DNA from: an uncultured Rikenellaceae bacterium | Lineage (GTDB): Bacteria; Bacteroidota; Bacteroidia; Bacteroidales; Rikenellaceae | Direction of reading: 5' to 3' | Assembly (NCBI GenBank): GCA_944325305.1 | Contig: CALUZO010000010.1 | Coordinates: 124,001 to 188,000 of the forward strand | Length of the DNA: 64,000 nucleotides | Shown here: in pieces, positions 1 through 9,866 of the stretch | How positions within the stretch are numbered: the first letter of the stretch is position 1 | Layout: each line of letters opens with the position of its first letter | Program-made: the position numbers and the translations under genes | Notes under the pieces: model-generated | The model's database searches: none | What the model saw: the letters and a program-made list of their open reading frames with translations, nothing else | What the model was told of the DNA's origin: nothing

Positions 1-1
1 G

Positions 2-163
2 CTGGTAAACCAGAAACTATACCCGGAAATAACAACCGTCCTGCTGTTTACGCCACCCGAATTCGTGGCGATATCCTCCAGCATGATACGCGAACTCGTC
101 TCGTTCGGCCACGACACCACCGAACTCATGCCTGAACATATAGACATTAAAAACTACCTCTAA
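2..163 (+). CDS. coaD: Phosphopantetheine adenylyltransferase, C-terminal part (window-edge partial)
   Basis: The reading frame is open from the window edge and gives 53 residues before a TAA. It contains ISSSMIREL followed by a glycine-rich turn (SFGHD), the C-terminal signature of CoaD, whose Ser-Ser-x-x-Arg segment binds ATP. CoaD transfers AMP from ATP to 4'-phosphopantetheine, the penultimate step of coenzyme A synthesis in the cytoplasm. The stop lies 13 bp before lpxD, so the genes are probably co-transcribed. The N-terminus with the nucleotide-binding HxGH lies outside the window. The assignment rests on this short tail and the usual family ending. Confidence 0.8.
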   Translation: MVNQKLYPEITTVLLFTPPEFVAISSSMIRELVSFGHDTTELMPEHIDIKNYL

Positions 164-176
164 ACCCATAAATGAT

Positions 177-1217
177 ATGGAATTTACAGCAGAAATGATA
201 GCCGGTTTCCTCGGCGGCGAGATTGTAGGTAATCCGCAGAGCAGTGTGAATACTATCGCCAAGATAGAAGAAGGCTTTCCGGGAGCTCTCTCGTTCCTTG
301 CCAACCCAAAGTACGAACATTTCATTTATGACTCGAACTCTTCCATCATAATAGTAAACAGGAGTTTCGAACCGAAGCATGCGGTCAAAGCGACAATGAT
401 CAAGGTCGACGACGCATACGGATGCTTCGCTAAACTGCTTGCACTCTACGAAGCAAACAAACCGCAAAAAAAAGGCATCAGCGACAAAGCCTCGATCAGC
501 GCATCGGCAAGATACGGCGAAGAGTGCTACATAGGCGATTTCGCCTTCATCGGCGACGGAGTAAAAATCGGCGACAACTGCAAGATATATCCGCAAGTAT
601 ACGTGGGTGACCAGGTGAAAATCGGGAACAACGTCACGCTGTTCCCGGGGGTGTGCATATACGAAGGCTGCGTCATAGGAAACAACGTCGTTATCAACGC
701 CGGGACTGTGATCGGTGCCGACGGATTCGGCTGGGCTCCGGGCGCAGACGGCAAATATAGCCGCATCCCCCAACTCGGCAATGTCGTGATAGAAGACAAT
801 GTCGACATAGGCGCCAACACATGCGTCGACCGTGCTACCATGGGCTCGACAATAATAAGACAAGGTGTTAAGCTCGACAACCTCATACAGATCGGCCATA
901 ATGTAACGGTAGGCGACAATACCGTCATAGCCGCACAGACAGGTATAGCCGGCTCGGCTCACGTGGGACGCAACTGCATGCTCGGAGGCAACGTAGGATT
1001 GGCCGGACATATCACCATAACCGACGGCGTCCAATTCGGAGCGAAATCCGGGGTACCGAAAAGCATAACAGAACCCGGTCTCTACATGGGCTACCCTTCG
1101 ATGCCGATTTCGAAATTCAACCGGGTCACGGCCATCTACCGCAATCTGCCCGAATTGGCTTTAGAGGTCCGCGAACTTAAAAAGCAGCTGGCAGAACTGC
1201 TTGCCGAAAAAAAATAA
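177..1217 (+). CDS. lpxD: UDP-3-O-(3-hydroxyacyl)glucosamine N-acyltransferase
   Basis: The 346-residue protein has the normal LpxD length. An N-terminal uridine-binding domain (about residues 1-100) is followed by a left-handed beta-helix of hexapeptide repeats ([18 protein letters not shown] and others, about 105-300). The segment [13 protein letters not shown] puts the likely catalytic base at His241. The C-terminus ends in a charged helix ([14 protein letters not shown]), as is usual for the trimer. LpxD N-acylates UDP-3-O-acyl-glucosamine in lipid A synthesis, so the cell has a lipopolysaccharide outer membrane. ATG start, 13 bp after coaD and 8 bp before ruvC. Confidence 0.96.
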   Translation: MEFTAEMIAGFLGGEIVGNPQSSVNTIAKIEEGFPGALSFLANPKYEHFIYDSNSSIIIVNRSFEPKHAVKATMIKVDDAYGCFAKLLALYEANKPQKKGISDKASISASARYGEECYIGDFAFIGDGVKIGDNCKIYPQVYVGDQVKIGNNVTLFPGVCIYEGCVIGNNVVINAGTVIGADGFGWAPGADGKYSRIPQLGNVVIEDNVDIGANTCVDRATMGSTIIRQGVKLDNLIQIGHNVTVGDNTVIAAQTGIAGSAHVGRNCMLGGNVGLAGHITITDGVQFGAKSGVPKSITEPGLYMGYPSMPISKFNRVTAIYRNLPELALEVRELKKQLAELLAEKK

Positions 1218-1225
1218 ATCTCCGT

Positions 1226-1876
1226 ATGCAAAACAAGCCGGTAAAACCAACGGCCCCGAAAATCATAATGGGCATCGACCCCGGCACTAACTATACGGGT
1301 TATGGCATTCTGGAGGTTCGTGGAAATGCTCCCAGATGTCTGGTTCTCGGTTACATACAGCTGGTAAAGCTGAAAGATCCGTATGCAAAACTCAAGCGCA
1401 TATTCGAGCGTGTCGGAATGCTGATAGATGAATACTCACCGGACGAAGTGGCTCTCGAATCGCCGTTTTTCGGGGAGAACGTGCAGAGCATGCTCAAACT
1501 CGGGAGGGCACAGGGAGTAGCCATGGCGGCAGCGTTGACACGCGGAGTGCCGGTATTCGAATATGCTCCGAGACGCATCAAACAGTCCATAACAGGCAGC
1601 GGCGCAGCATCCAAAGAGCAAGTGGCCGCAATGTTGCAGAGAATGCTCAATGTCAAATATTCGCTGAAAAAACTCGATGCGACAGATGGCCTTGCCGTCG
1701 CGCTGTGCCATTATTTCGAAAGTTCTTCGGTAATAAATGCAGCATCGGAGAGCGGACGTAAGAGTGCTCTCGGCGGCGGTCTCAAATCCTCTTCGCGTGG
1801 AGGCAGCCGTTCATGGGAGGACTTCTTGGCCAAAAATCCGGAGCGGGAGCTGAAACCTACAAGAAAAAAAACATAG
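1226..1876 (+). CDS. ruvC: Crossover junction endodeoxyribonuclease RuvC
   Basis: RuvC cleaves Holliday junctions symmetrically together with RuvAB. The metal-binding acidic residues of the RNase H fold are visible: Asp18 in [15 protein letters not shown], Glu78 in VALESPFFG, and Asp151/Asp154 in [14 protein letters not shown]. At 216 residues it is longer than the typical 160-190. The extra 45 or so residues form a Gly/Ser/Arg-rich basic tail (about 170-216) that is probably disordered and may contact DNA. The gene follows lpxD by 8 bp as the last gene of a coaD-lpxD-ruvC run. Confidence 0.95.
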   Translation: MQNKPVKPTAPKIIMGIDPGTNYTGYGILEVRGNAPRCLVLGYIQLVKLKDPYAKLKRIFERVGMLIDEYSPDEVALESPFFGENVQSMLKLGRAQGVAMAAALTRGVPVFEYAPRRIKQSITGSGAASKEQVAAMLQRMLNVKYSLKKLDATDGLAVALCHYFESSSVINAASESGRKSALGGGLKSSSRGGSRSWEDFLAKNPERELKPTRKKT

Positions 1877-1984
1877 GAAAGATCCGATTCGGGCGATGAC
1901 GTGATCCTAATCAATAATTACTGACACTGACCGTGCTCGCCGATATAAAGGATTGCCACAAAAATCACCTGTTTCGCATCATAC

Positions 1985-2020
1985 AAAAAAAGAGAGACCG
2001 TTTCATAGTCTCTCTTTTTT
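1985..2020. terminator. Bidirectional intrinsic terminator
   Basis: Perfect inverted repeat: an A-run plus GAGAGAC, a 9-base loop, then GTCTCTC plus a T-run. The symmetric A/T flanks give a U-tract on either strand. It lies 57 bp beyond the end of frdB (- strand) and about 110 bp beyond ruvC (+ strand), between two convergent units, so it can end both. Confidence 0.85.
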
Positions 2021-2077
2021 CATTTATTTCCGACAGTCCGTCCGAACGGATCAGGCGAACCTGCCGATGCAATAATA

Positions 2078-2821
2078 TCAGTCTCTGAATTTTGCCTTGA
2101 GGAATTCGCGATTCAAACGGGCAATATGCGAGATCGAGATAAGTTTCGGGCACTGCGATTCACAAGCTCGCGTATTGGTGCAACTTCCGAACCCGAGTTC
2201 ATCCATTTTTGCCACCATAGCTTTTGCGCGACGAGCACCTTCTACCCTGCCCTGTGGAAGTTTGGCGAGCGACGACACCCTCGCAGCAACGAACAACATG
2301 GCAGAACCGTTTTTACATGTAGCGACACATGCTCCGCAACCGATGCAAGCCGCAGCATCCATACTTTCGTCAGCATCCTTTTTGGGTATGAGGATTGAAT
2401 TGGCATCCGGCACACCGCCTGTGTTCACCGATATGAAACCGCCAGCCTGGAGTATCTTGTCGAAAGCGCTACGATCGACAGCAAGGTCCTTAATTACCGG
2501 GAATGCCGAAGAGCGCCACGGTTCTATGGTAATGGTATCGCCATCCTTGAACTTGCGCATATGTAGCTGGCAGGTCGTAATTTCGGTGTCTGGTCCATGT
2601 GCGAAGCCGTTTATATGGAGCGAACACATGCCGCAGATACCTTCGCGGCAGTCATGGTCGAATACTATCGGGTCCTTTCCTTCATGTATCAGATTATTGT
2701 TGAGAATATCGAGCATTTCGAGGAACGAGGTATCCGGAGATATATCCTGCACCTTGAACGTTTCGAAGCCCCCTTTCGATTTAGCGTCTTTCTGGCGCCA
2801 TATTTTAAGTGTAAAATTCAT
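2078..2821 (-). CDS. frdB: Fumarate reductase/succinate dehydrogenase iron-sulfur subunit
   Basis: This 247-residue protein carries electrons between the membrane cytochrome and the flavoprotein. The plant-type [2Fe-2S] cluster ligands are Cys58, Cys63, Cys66 and Cys84 (CREGICGMC, then TTCQL). The C-terminal half has [13 protein letters not shown] and [13 protein letters not shown] for the [4Fe-4S] and [3Fe-4S] clusters. It is the last gene of frdC-frdA-frdB, the order of the single-cytochrome type found in Bacteroidota and epsilonproteobacteria. In anaerobic Bacteroidales this complex mainly reduces fumarate to succinate. The direction is inferred from lineage, and the sequence alone cannot exclude succinate oxidation. 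Confidence 0.95.
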   Translation of the reverse strand: MNFTLKIWRQKDAKSKGGFETFKVQDISPDTSFLEMLDILNNNLIHEGKDPIVFDHDCREGICGMCSLHINGFAHGPDTEITTCQLHMRKFKDGDTITIEPWRSSAFPVIKDLAVDRSAFDKILQAGGFISVNTGGVPDANSILIPKKDADESMDAAACIGCGACVATCKNGSAMLFVAARVSSLAKLPQGRVEGARRAKAMVAKMDELGFGSCTNTRACESQCPKLISISHIARLNREFLKAKFRD

Positions 2822-2925
2822 TTTTTTTGTTTTTTAACTTTTGCAACTTTTCGTAGATTGAAGTCTTACCGACATCGGGGCTACCACTAAATGTGGGCGA
2901 CTTTGCCCGACGGTCATAGTAATGA

Positions 2926-4869
2926 CTAGTCTTTGTAGTTACGTTGGGCCAACTTAATGGCTTCGAAATGAAGTTCTTCCTTGTGCAGTTCGGGTTCCTG
3001 GCCTTCGCCCTTGTATTCCCAAACGGCTACATATGCATAGTGTTCGTCATCTCTGAGCGCCTCTCCTTCCGGTGTCTGGTACTCTTCGCGGAAGTGTCCC
3101 CCGCACGACTCGTTACGGTTCAGACCGTCTTTTGCCATAAGCTCGCCGAGTTCGAGGAAGTCTGCCAGTCTGAGTGCCTTTTCGAGTTCCTGGTTGAATT
3201 CGTCGTTTGTGCCCGGAACGCGCACGTCTTTCCAGAATTCCTCACGCACTTTCTTTATCTCTTCGATAGCTTTGGTCAGGCTCTCTTTCGTACGTGCCAT
3301 GCCGACGCATTCCCACATGATGTGTCCGAGTTTTTTATGCAGATCGTCGACAGTCTGCGTACCCTTTATCGAGAAGATTTGAGCTATCTTATCCTTGACG
3401 GCCTTTTCAGCCTCTTCGAATTCAGGTGTATTGATATCCACCTTCGGCGACTGTATCTCGTGCGAAAGGTAATCACCTATTGTGTATGGCAATACGAAAT
3501 AACCGTCGGCCAAACCCTGCATAAGTGCCGAAGCGCCCAAGCGGTTGGCTCCATGATCCGAGAAGTTGGCCTCGCCGATAGCATACAGACCGGGAATAGT
3601 GGTCATAAGATTGTAATCCACCCATATTCCGCCCATCGTATAGTGAACTGCGGGATATATTTGCATCGGTTCTTCGTAAGGATTCACGTCTGTGATCTTT
3701 TCGTACATCTGGAAGAGGTTCCCGTAACGTGCACGGATAACGTCCTTGCCGAGACGCTCGATGGCGGTCTTGAAGTCCAGGAACACAGCCAGACCCGTTT
3801 CGTTCACTCCGAAGCCTGCATCGCAGCGTTCTTTAGCTGCACGTGATGCAACATCGCGCGGAACGAGGTTACCGAATGCCGGGTAGCGGCGTTCGAGATA
3901 GTAGTCACGATCTTCTTCGGCGATCTCCGACGGCTTGATCAGATTGGCTCGCAGAAGTTCCACGTCTTTCTTATTCTTGGGGACCCAGATACGGCCGTCG
4001 TTACGCAGAGATTCCGACATTAGCGTCAGCTTGCTCTGCTGCGTACCGTGAACCGGGATACACGTCGGGTGAATCTGCGTGAAGCATGGATTTGCAAACC
4101 ACGCACCTTTTTTGTAGGCACGCCATGCTGCCGAACCGTTCGAGTTCATTGCGTTGGTCGAAAGGAAGAACACGTTTCCGTATCCGCCTGTTGCCATAAC
4201 CACGGCATGCGCACCGTGACGTGTTATTTCACCGGTCGTGAGGTTACGGGCTATAACGCCACGAGCCTTGCCGTCAACCATAACGATATCCATAATTTCG
4301 TGACGGGGGAAACTCTTAACGCTTCCAGCGGCTATCTGGCGATTGAGTGCTGCATAAGCTCCCAGAAGAAGCTGCTGACCGGTCTGACCGCGTGCATAGA
4401 AGGTACGCGAAACCTGAGCCCCGCCGAACGAACGGTTATCGAGCAAACCTCCGTAATCGCGTGCAAAAGGAACGCCTTGAGCCACGCATTGGTCGATAAT
4501 ATTGTTCGACACCTCGGCCAAACGGTATACGTTGGCTTCACGTGCACGGTAGTCGCCACCCTTTATTGTATCATAGAACAACCTGTATACGGAGTCGTTA
4601 TCATTTTGGTAGTTCTTAGCCGCATTGATACCGCCCTGTGCCGCGATGGAGTGAGCTCGACGGGGGGAGTCGGAAATGCAGAATACCTTGACGTTGTAAC
4701 CGAGTTCACCGAGCGAGGCGGCAGCCGAAGCGCCTCCAAGTCCCGTTCCGATTACAATAATATCGAGTTTACGTTTGTTTGCCGGGCTTACAACCTTGAT
4801 ATCGGCTTTATGCTTGCTCCACTTACTCTCTATCGGGCCCTGCGGGATCTTTGAATCTAATATTGCCAT
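2926..4869 (-). CDS. frdA: Fumarate reductase/succinate dehydrogenase flavoprotein subunit
   Basis: The 647-residue catalytic subunit binds FAD and reduces fumarate (or oxidises succinate). A Rossmann motif [10 protein letters not shown] sits at residues 41-50. The covalent FAD-histidine motif [11 protein letters not shown] places His73 as the attachment residue. Substrate-site segments such as [10 protein letters not shown] and the [13 protein letters not shown] region are present. The length matches the long Bacteroidota form (about 640-660). It starts 37 bp after the frdC stop, and frdB follows after a 104-bp gap. Confidence 0.96.
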   Translation of the reverse strand: MAILDSKIPQGPIESKWSKHKADIKVVSPANKRKLDIIVIGTGLGGASAAASLGELGYNVKVFCISDSPRRAHSIAAQGGINAAKNYQNDNDSVYRLFYDTIKGGDYRAREANVYRLAEVSNNIIDQCVAQGVPFARDYGGLLDNRSFGGAQVSRTFYARGQTGQQLLLGAYAALNRQIAAGSVKSFPRHEIMDIVMVDGKARGVIARNLTTGEITRHGAHAVVMATGGYGNVFFLSTNAMNSNGSAAWRAYKKGAWFANPCFTQIHPTCIPVHGTQQSKLTLMSESLRNDGRIWVPKNKKDVELLRANLIKPSEIAEEDRDYYLERRYPAFGNLVPRDVASRAAKERCDAGFGVNETGLAVFLDFKTAIERLGKDVIRARYGNLFQMYEKITDVNPYEEPMQIYPAVHYTMGGIWVDYNLMTTIPGLYAIGEANFSDHGANRLGASALMQGLADGYFVLPYTIGDYLSHEIQSPKVDINTPEFEEAEKAVKDKIAQIFSIKGTQTVDDLHKKLGHIMWECVGMARTKESLTKAIEEIKKVREEFWKDVRVPGTNDEFNQELEKALRLADFLELGELMAKDGLNRNESCGGHFREEYQTPEGEALRDDEHYAYVAVWEYKGEGQEPELHKEELHFEAIKLAQRNYKD

Positions 4870-4906
4870 ATCTTTATTCTTTTTTACGTGCGGGTTATTT
4901 ACCAGA

Positions 4907-5611
4907 TCAGGCGGCCAGGAAATCGCAACCGAGGCTCTTCAGGTAATATACTATCACCACCGCTGCGAAACCGAGCATAATGATCGTTGCAAGGATGTTA
5001 GCTATACATTTGAGACGCCTGAGCCATATATTGTTGTTCCACCCTATGGTCTGCATCATGCTCCAAAGTCCGTGAGTGAGGTGGAACCACAAAGCCACGA
5101 ACCATACGAGGTAGATGATGACCCATACGATATTGGCAAAATGGAGCATGATAAGGCCTGCGCCGTCGGTAGGCACGAGTCCGAATGAATTACTGTGTTC
5201 GCCGAGCAACTCCACGAACATCATGTTATACCAGAAATTGTAGAGGTGCGCTACGAGCCCTATCACGATGATACAGCCAAGCACGAACATATTCTTGGAA
5301 GACCAGTTGACACTGTCCTCCTTTTTCGTTACTGCATATCGCTTTATGCCGCCGCGTGCCTTCCAGTTCTGGAATGTGAGAATAAGCGCATAGATAAAAT
5401 GCACGAATACGCCCAGAGCGAGCACTGCAGTACCTGCCACTGCATACCAGTTTGCGCCGAGTGCTGCACAAATCACATTGTAGGCTTCGGGCGAGAATAT
5501 CGCCGTGGCGTTCATGGCGAGGTGAAAGAGCAGGAAAAGCACCAGGAAACATCCCGAAATGCTCATCACGAATTTCTTCCCAATCGATGATGATGTAAGG
5601 AAATTACCCAT
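4907..5611 (-). CDS. frdC: Fumarate reductase/succinate dehydrogenase cytochrome b subunit
   Basis: A 234-residue integral membrane protein with five hydrophobic spans, the fused single-subunit anchor that binds two haems b and exchanges electrons with menaquinone. Histidines suitable as haem ligands lie in LLFHLAMN near the N-terminus, [18 protein letters not shown] and [11 protein letters not shown]. It is first in the frdCAB operon, behind a good Bacteroidota-type promoter. The ATG is preceded by a weak purine-rich stretch only, as is common in this phylum. Confidence 0.92.
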   Translation of the reverse strand: MGNFLTSSSIGKKFVMSISGCFLVLFLLFHLAMNATAIFSPEAYNVICAALGANWYAVAGTAVLALGVFVHFIYALILTFQNWKARGGIKRYAVTKKEDSVNWSSKNMFVLGCIIVIGLVAHLYNFWYNMMFVELLGEHSNSFGLVPTDGAGLIMLHFANIVWVIIYLVWFVALWFHLTHGLWSMMQTIGWNNNIWLRRLKCIANILATIIMLGFAAVVIVYYLKSLGCDFLAA

Positions 5612-5656
5612 AGAGAGATTTGATTAATTATGATTTTATTCTGAAGTTACGTCACG

Positions 5657-5688
5657 CAAAGTTATCCTATTGTTTTTTTAATAACAAG
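5657..5688 (-). promoter_or_regulatory. Promoter of frdCAB
   Basis: On the minus strand TAACTTTG (5664-5657) matches the Bacteroidota -7 consensus TAnnTTTG. A CTTG at 5688-5685 lies exactly 20 nt upstream as the -33 element. The predicted start is near 5650, giving a leader of about 40 nt before the frdC ATG. Confidence 0.65.
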
Positions 5689-6137
5689 GAAATCACAATA
5701 TATTTTACCTATTTGTAATGACCTTCAGGCAGAGCGACAACAAGATCATACCGAGAAGGCATTACTTTATCCTACCAATAGCAATAAACATATCATGGCC
5801 TGCTACACAAACTATTTATCCCCAAAAAAACATGAGTCGTTTGATTCATCACGAAAAAACAATCATCTCAGCATCATTGGTCATGACATAAACAAATTGC
5901 GACAGATCGTCCAACTTACATTGCCATAAAACAGATGAGATCTCTTGAATATAATTTCAACCTTTATTCTCCGACATCAATTTCCACACCTTTAAGGCAG
6001 ACCGAAAAAAACAGATTCCTGGAGAGCAGTGACAGCACCGTCATCGTTTCAACGGCAAACATCCTGTCGTGACAGGCCACAAACATCATCTCCGTCATCC
6101 ACTCCCCGTCCGTTCGATGTCCGAGCATAAATAAACC
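5689..6137. other. Intergenic region without recognised gene
   Basis: About 450 bp lie between the frdC promoter and the end of the GH2 gene. I see no credible reading frame, RNA gene or clear terminator. The only structure is a short hairpin (CCTGTC-GT-GACAGG, 6063-6076), which could weakly end the GH2 transcript. Confidence 0.5.
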
Positions 6138-8162
6138 CTATTTGCCCGAGAGTGGCGACTGCCCACTACGCACAGTTATTTCAATGGCATCAACAAGATC
6201 GCCCGAATTCACACCAACCATGTTAACCCCCTCACGCAACTCGACATCTTTCCATATGATCCTTCCACGTTCGGCCTTACCAGTCCCCTGTGCCACGCCG
6301 TTGACAAACAGGACAGCCTCCGGTTGGTTGGTATAGACCTTGATTTGCTGTTTCTTACTGTCACGCACCACCCATCTGCGTTCGGCTATATATACGAACG
6401 GATCAGTGGTATTCCAATTCGCCTTATAAAAGTAAAAAGCGTCTTTGCGGTCCTTGCGGTTAAAAGTCACAAGACCGCAATCGTTTATTCCGTTGCCTTC
6501 GCCCCATCTGCGTATAGTCGCGCCGTAATCGAACATGTTGCCCGCAAATATGGCCCAGAACAGGTTGTCGGAGGCAAGATTGTCATAATACACCTCGTGG
6601 AAGTGTGTCTGCCAACGTTCAGGATGCCAGTTGCCCAGATAGAACGGACGGTTCAGAGAATCACTCTGATGGTATATCGAGGCCCCGGCAGAATAGCTCA
6701 CCGCCGAACGCAGATCACTCCATTGGTCATGCATCTGTTTCTGCCAAACGGCTATGTCTTCCGGCTGTCCCTCGCGCCACCCAAGATGGTGATCCCATAT
6801 TATGAGATCGGTAATCATATTGGTGTCCCCGTCATGATTGCTGACCGCAGCCGTAAAACGTGACGGATCTTTACTCTTGACCAACGTGTTAAGTTCAGTA
6901 ATAAATGGCTTGGGGTCTTCGCCGCTGAAACGTATATCCGAGAACAGCCCCCACGCAATAACACTCGGATGGTTGAATTGCTGAGCCATCATTTCCAGGG
7001 TCTGCTGACGGGCGTTGTCGAGAAAATACGGAGAGTTAATGAACGAGCGGTCTGTGCGTCTTACGGGGCCGACCAGCGGGAAGTCGCTCACGACCATTAT
7101 CCCTGCCCTGTCGCAGAGTTCATAGAAATAGGGGTGATGCGCTACGCCTGCCACACGCACTATGTTGGCTCCGATTTCCCTGATGAAATCGAAATCCTCC
7201 TTCACATGATAGATTGTCAAGGCATTACCGACCATTGCGCGGTCCTGATGCACCACTACTCCTTTCAGTTTATAAGGTTCGCCGTTGAGTCGGAAATTTC
7301 CGTCTGCATCCATGTCGACTTTCCGGAAACCGGTCGAAACCTTTACCGAATCGGTAATCGTACCGTCATCGGATATTCTTACCACCACATCATACATGTG
7401 CGGCGCGTTTGTGCCGTTCCAAAGCATCGGGTTGTCTATAGAAAACGGCATCTTCAGTGTAGTCGTGTTCCGTTCGTACAATCTGAACTTGTGCTGGCCT
7501 TCGGCTACTGCCGCTCCCAAACAATCGTATACGGTAAACGAAGCTGTCAGGTTGTTTTTGTCCTCCCTGCCGTTCACCATAACTACAAGATCGGCCTCGA
7601 CCTTGTTAGGAGTGACGCTATTCTGCACAATATATACCCCTGATGACGAGTTGTCGGTAAGAGAAATAACCTCGTTGCCGGTCACGATAATTTCCACATC
7701 CCTGAAAAGCCCTCCGTAGGAATTTGCGTCTCCCGCTATCGGCAGCACATCCGTACGCGGAGCATTATTCACCATGAACCACAGAAAGTTACGCTTGCCG
7801 TAATCGAGATAATCCGTTATCTCGTAAGTGAATGTGTTGAATCCGCCCCGATGTTCGCCCACATACTTGCTGTTGACCAACAGGTTCGATACGGAATTGG
7901 CCCCGTATCCCCTTATAAAAACTCGCTTACCCTGCCAGTCGGACGGAACGTTTATATCTTTCTGATAATTACCGAGTCCACGATAATAATCGCGTTCTCC
8001 GCCCAATGCATCGAAATTCCACATATGGGGGATATTCACGTTCTGCTCTCTGTCGTCCTGATTGGAAAAGAAACGCCAGTTATAGTTAAGATTATACACT
8101 TCGCGCGCACCGAGGACCGAAGACATAAACAGAAGTGTAAAAACAAACAGTAATTTTTTCAT
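6138..8162 (-). CDS. Secreted glycoside hydrolase family 2-fold protein with degenerate active site
   Basis: 674 residues from the ATG that opens a signal peptide (MKKLLFVF, hydrophobic to about residue 18). An upstream TTG/ATG extension would spoil the signal. The domain order is GH2: sugar-binding jelly roll (about 25-160), Ig-like domain (about 165-280), TIM barrel (about 285-580), then a C-terminal beta domain. Family landmarks are visible: RVAGVAHHPYFYELCDRAG, AGASIYHQ, and GINDCGLVTFNRKDRKDAF. The acid/base motif W-x-x-G-N-E reads WGLFSD here (Asp409 for Glu). The nucleophile motif SEYGAGASI reads VSYSAGASI (Ser489 for Glu). It may therefore bind rather than cleave a beta-glycoside. No SusCD genes are adjacent, and the target sugar is unknown. 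Confidence 0.85.
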   Translation of the reverse strand: MKKLLFVFTLLFMSSVLGAREVYNLNYNWRFFSNQDDREQNVNIPHMWNFDALGGERDYYRGLGNYQKDINVPSDWQGKRVFIRGYGANSVSNLLVNSKYVGEHRGGFNTFTYEITDYLDYGKRNFLWFMVNNAPRTDVLPIAGDANSYGGLFRDVEIIVTGNEVISLTDNSSSGVYIVQNSVTPNKVEADLVVMVNGREDKNNLTASFTVYDCLGAAVAEGQHKFRLYERNTTTLKMPFSIDNPMLWNGTNAPHMYDVVVRISDDGTITDSVKVSTGFRKVDMDADGNFRLNGEPYKLKGVVVHQDRAMVGNALTIYHVKEDFDFIREIGANIVRVAGVAHHPYFYELCDRAGIMVVSDFPLVGPVRRTDRSFINSPYFLDNARQQTLEMMAQQFNHPSVIAWGLFSDIRFSGEDPKPFITELNTLVKSKDPSRFTAAVSNHDGDTNMITDLIIWDHHLGWREGQPEDIAVWQKQMHDQWSDLRSAVSYSAGASIYHQSDSLNRPFYLGNWHPERWQTHFHEVYYDNLASDNLFWAIFAGNMFDYGATIRRWGEGNGINDCGLVTFNRKDRKDAFYFYKANWNTTDPFVYIAERRWVVRDSKKQQIKVYTNQPEAVLFVNGVAQGTGKAERGRIIWKDVELREGVNMVGVNSGDLVDAIEITVRSGQSPLSGK

Positions 8163-8185
8163 AACTACGTCATGCAAAGCTCTTA

Positions 8186-8193
8186 CAAATTTA
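8186..8193 (-). promoter_or_regulatory. -7 promoter element upstream of the GH2 gene
   Basis: TAAATTTG on the minus strand fits TAnnTTTG and lies about 25 nt before the chosen ATG. No convincing -33 element is seen at 20-nt spacing. Confidence 0.4.
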
Positions 8194-8290
8194 ATTATTC
8201 TGATCCAAAAACCCGAATCTTCCATGACACAAATAGGATAGAATGCTGCGAGGCAGACAGCATTTTATTTTTATTTCTTAACTTAGCGCA

Positions 8291-8806
8291 ATGAATATCC
8301 TCGATATCATAGTGCTGATCTTGCTTATCTGGGCCATATACAACGGGTTCAGAGATGGCATAGTCGTGCAGTTGGGCGGACTTGCCGGACTGTTCATAGG
8401 CATATACCTCGCATTCCGCTACGGTACGACGGTGGGACACTGGTTCGGGATCGATGACCAGTGGGCAACGATAGCCGGATTCGCAATAATCGTGATATTA
8501 GTCCTTGTAGGCATATCGCTTATCGGACGCGCCCTCAGAGGTGTTTTTCGCTTCGCGGGGCTGTCGGTGCTCGACAAGATCGGCGGCATAATCGTCTCGG
8601 TAGTGAAAATAGGACTCATTCTGGGCCTTTTGCTCTACAGTTTCGACTGGGTGAATCAACGCACGCACTGGATATCGCAGGACAAACTTGCCGCATCGAA
8701 AGTCTACCGTCCACTCATAGATGCGGCATCGCTGGCTTTCCCCTACATAGATTTCGTCAAGGACAAACTTTTCTCGGACGACAACAACGAACAACCCCGA
8801 ACATAA
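8291..8806 (+). CDS. CvpA family membrane protein
   Basis: A 171-residue protein with four hydrophobic segments (about 3-20, 24-43, 60-80, 98-118) and the family opening MNILDIIVLILLIWAIYNGFRDGIV, in which the N-terminal Asp and the G-F-R-x-G turn are typical of the CvpA (colicin V production) family. The C-terminal 45 residues are hydrophilic. The molecular role of CvpA proteins is not established; they are linked to envelope homeostasis in other bacteria. It is transcribed divergently from the GH2 gene and followed by rsgA after 12 bp, so the two are likely co-transcribed. Confidence 0.85.
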   Translation: MNILDIIVLILLIWAIYNGFRDGIVVQLGGLAGLFIGIYLAFRYGTTVGHWFGIDDQWATIAGFAIIVILVLVGISLIGRALRGVFRFAGLSVLDKIGGIIVSVVKIGLILGLLLYSFDWVNQRTHWISQDKLAASKVYRPLIDAASLAFPYIDFVKDKLFSDDNNEQPRT

Positions 8807-8818
8807 CACGGCCGATCC

Positions 8819-9751
8819 ATGACGAACAAACGCACGGGCATAGTAATGAGCTCAACGGGCAGCAATTACACGATTCTCGACAAGAGCAGCGGAAAGATCG
8901 TGGAAGCCGGAATGAGAGGTAAACTCAGGCTGAAGGGAGTACGTTCCACAAATCCCGTGGCTGTAGGCGACATGGTGGACTACGTGACCGAAGACAGCGG
9001 CGAATCGGCCATCACAGCGATTCACCAGCGCACGAATTACATCATACGCCGCGCCTCGAACCTGTCGAAAGAGTCGCATATCATAGCAGCCAACATAGAT
9101 CAGGCGGCACTTGTGGTGACACTCGTCGCTCCAGAAACCAAAACGGAGTTCATAGACCGTTTTCTGGTAACGTGCGAAGCATACCGCATACCTGCAACAA
9201 TCGTCCTCAACAAATGCGACATTCTGCACGATGCCCCGGAATATATCGAAGAATTCAAACACATCTACGAACCGGCGGGGTATCCCGTAATTGTTGTATC
9301 CGCGACAGGAGGCGACAATATCGAAGCATTCTCAGGCTTGCTGAAAGATAAAACGACACTGCTTTCGGGCAATTCGGGCGTAGGCAAATCGAGCCTTATA
9401 AAACGCATTGAACCGGATGCCGACGTGCGGACGGCCGACATCTCGAAAAGCCACCTGAAAGGACGTCACACCACGACATTCGCCCGCATGTATCCCCTCC
9501 ATGAAGGCGGATATATCATAGACACTCCCGGCATCAAAGGCTTCGGCCTGATAGACATAGAATCTGACGAATTATGGCATTTCTTCCCCGAAATGATGAG
9601 ATACGCTCCGGGGTGCCAGTTCTACAACTGCACCCATGTACACGAACCCGGATGCGCCGTAAGACAGGCGGTCGATGATGGAGAAATATCCGAAAGCCGG
9701 TACACAAGTTACCTGAAGATTCTGGAAGAAGATGAAAAATACCGGAAATGA
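8819..9751 (+). CDS. rsgA: Ribosome small-subunit-dependent GTPase A
   Basis: RsgA is a circularly permuted GTPase that assists late 30S maturation and hydrolyses GTP on the ribosome. Its permuted order is visible: OB-fold (about 1-75), G4 NKCD (131-134), P-loop GNSGVGKSS (184-192), then G3 DTPG (235-238). The C-terminal zinc site is Cys266, Cys271, His273 and Cys279 in PGCQFYNCTHVHEPGC. Its 310 residues match the family. It follows cvpA by 12 bp. Confidence 0.96.
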   Translation: MTNKRTGIVMSSTGSNYTILDKSSGKIVEAGMRGKLRLKGVRSTNPVAVGDMVDYVTEDSGESAITAIHQRTNYIIRRASNLSKESHIIAANIDQAALVVTLVAPETKTEFIDRFLVTCEAYRIPATIVLNKCDILHDAPEYIEEFKHIYEPAGYPVIVVSATGGDNIEAFSGLLKDKTTLLSGNSGVGKSSLIKRIEPDADVRTADISKSHLKGRHTTTFARMYPLHEGGYIIDTPGIKGFGLIDIESDELWHFFPEMMRYAPGCQFYNCTHVHEPGCAVRQAVDDGEISESRYTSYLKILEEDEKYRK

Positions 9752-9866
9752 ACCCGTCCCGGCACTCCGAGATCCGACCGTCTCTTCAACACGACAGGGG
9801 ATCCTGGCCGAAACGCTCGACGGCAATACAGACGGTATAATATGTTAGCAGACTAAAAAAACTCAA

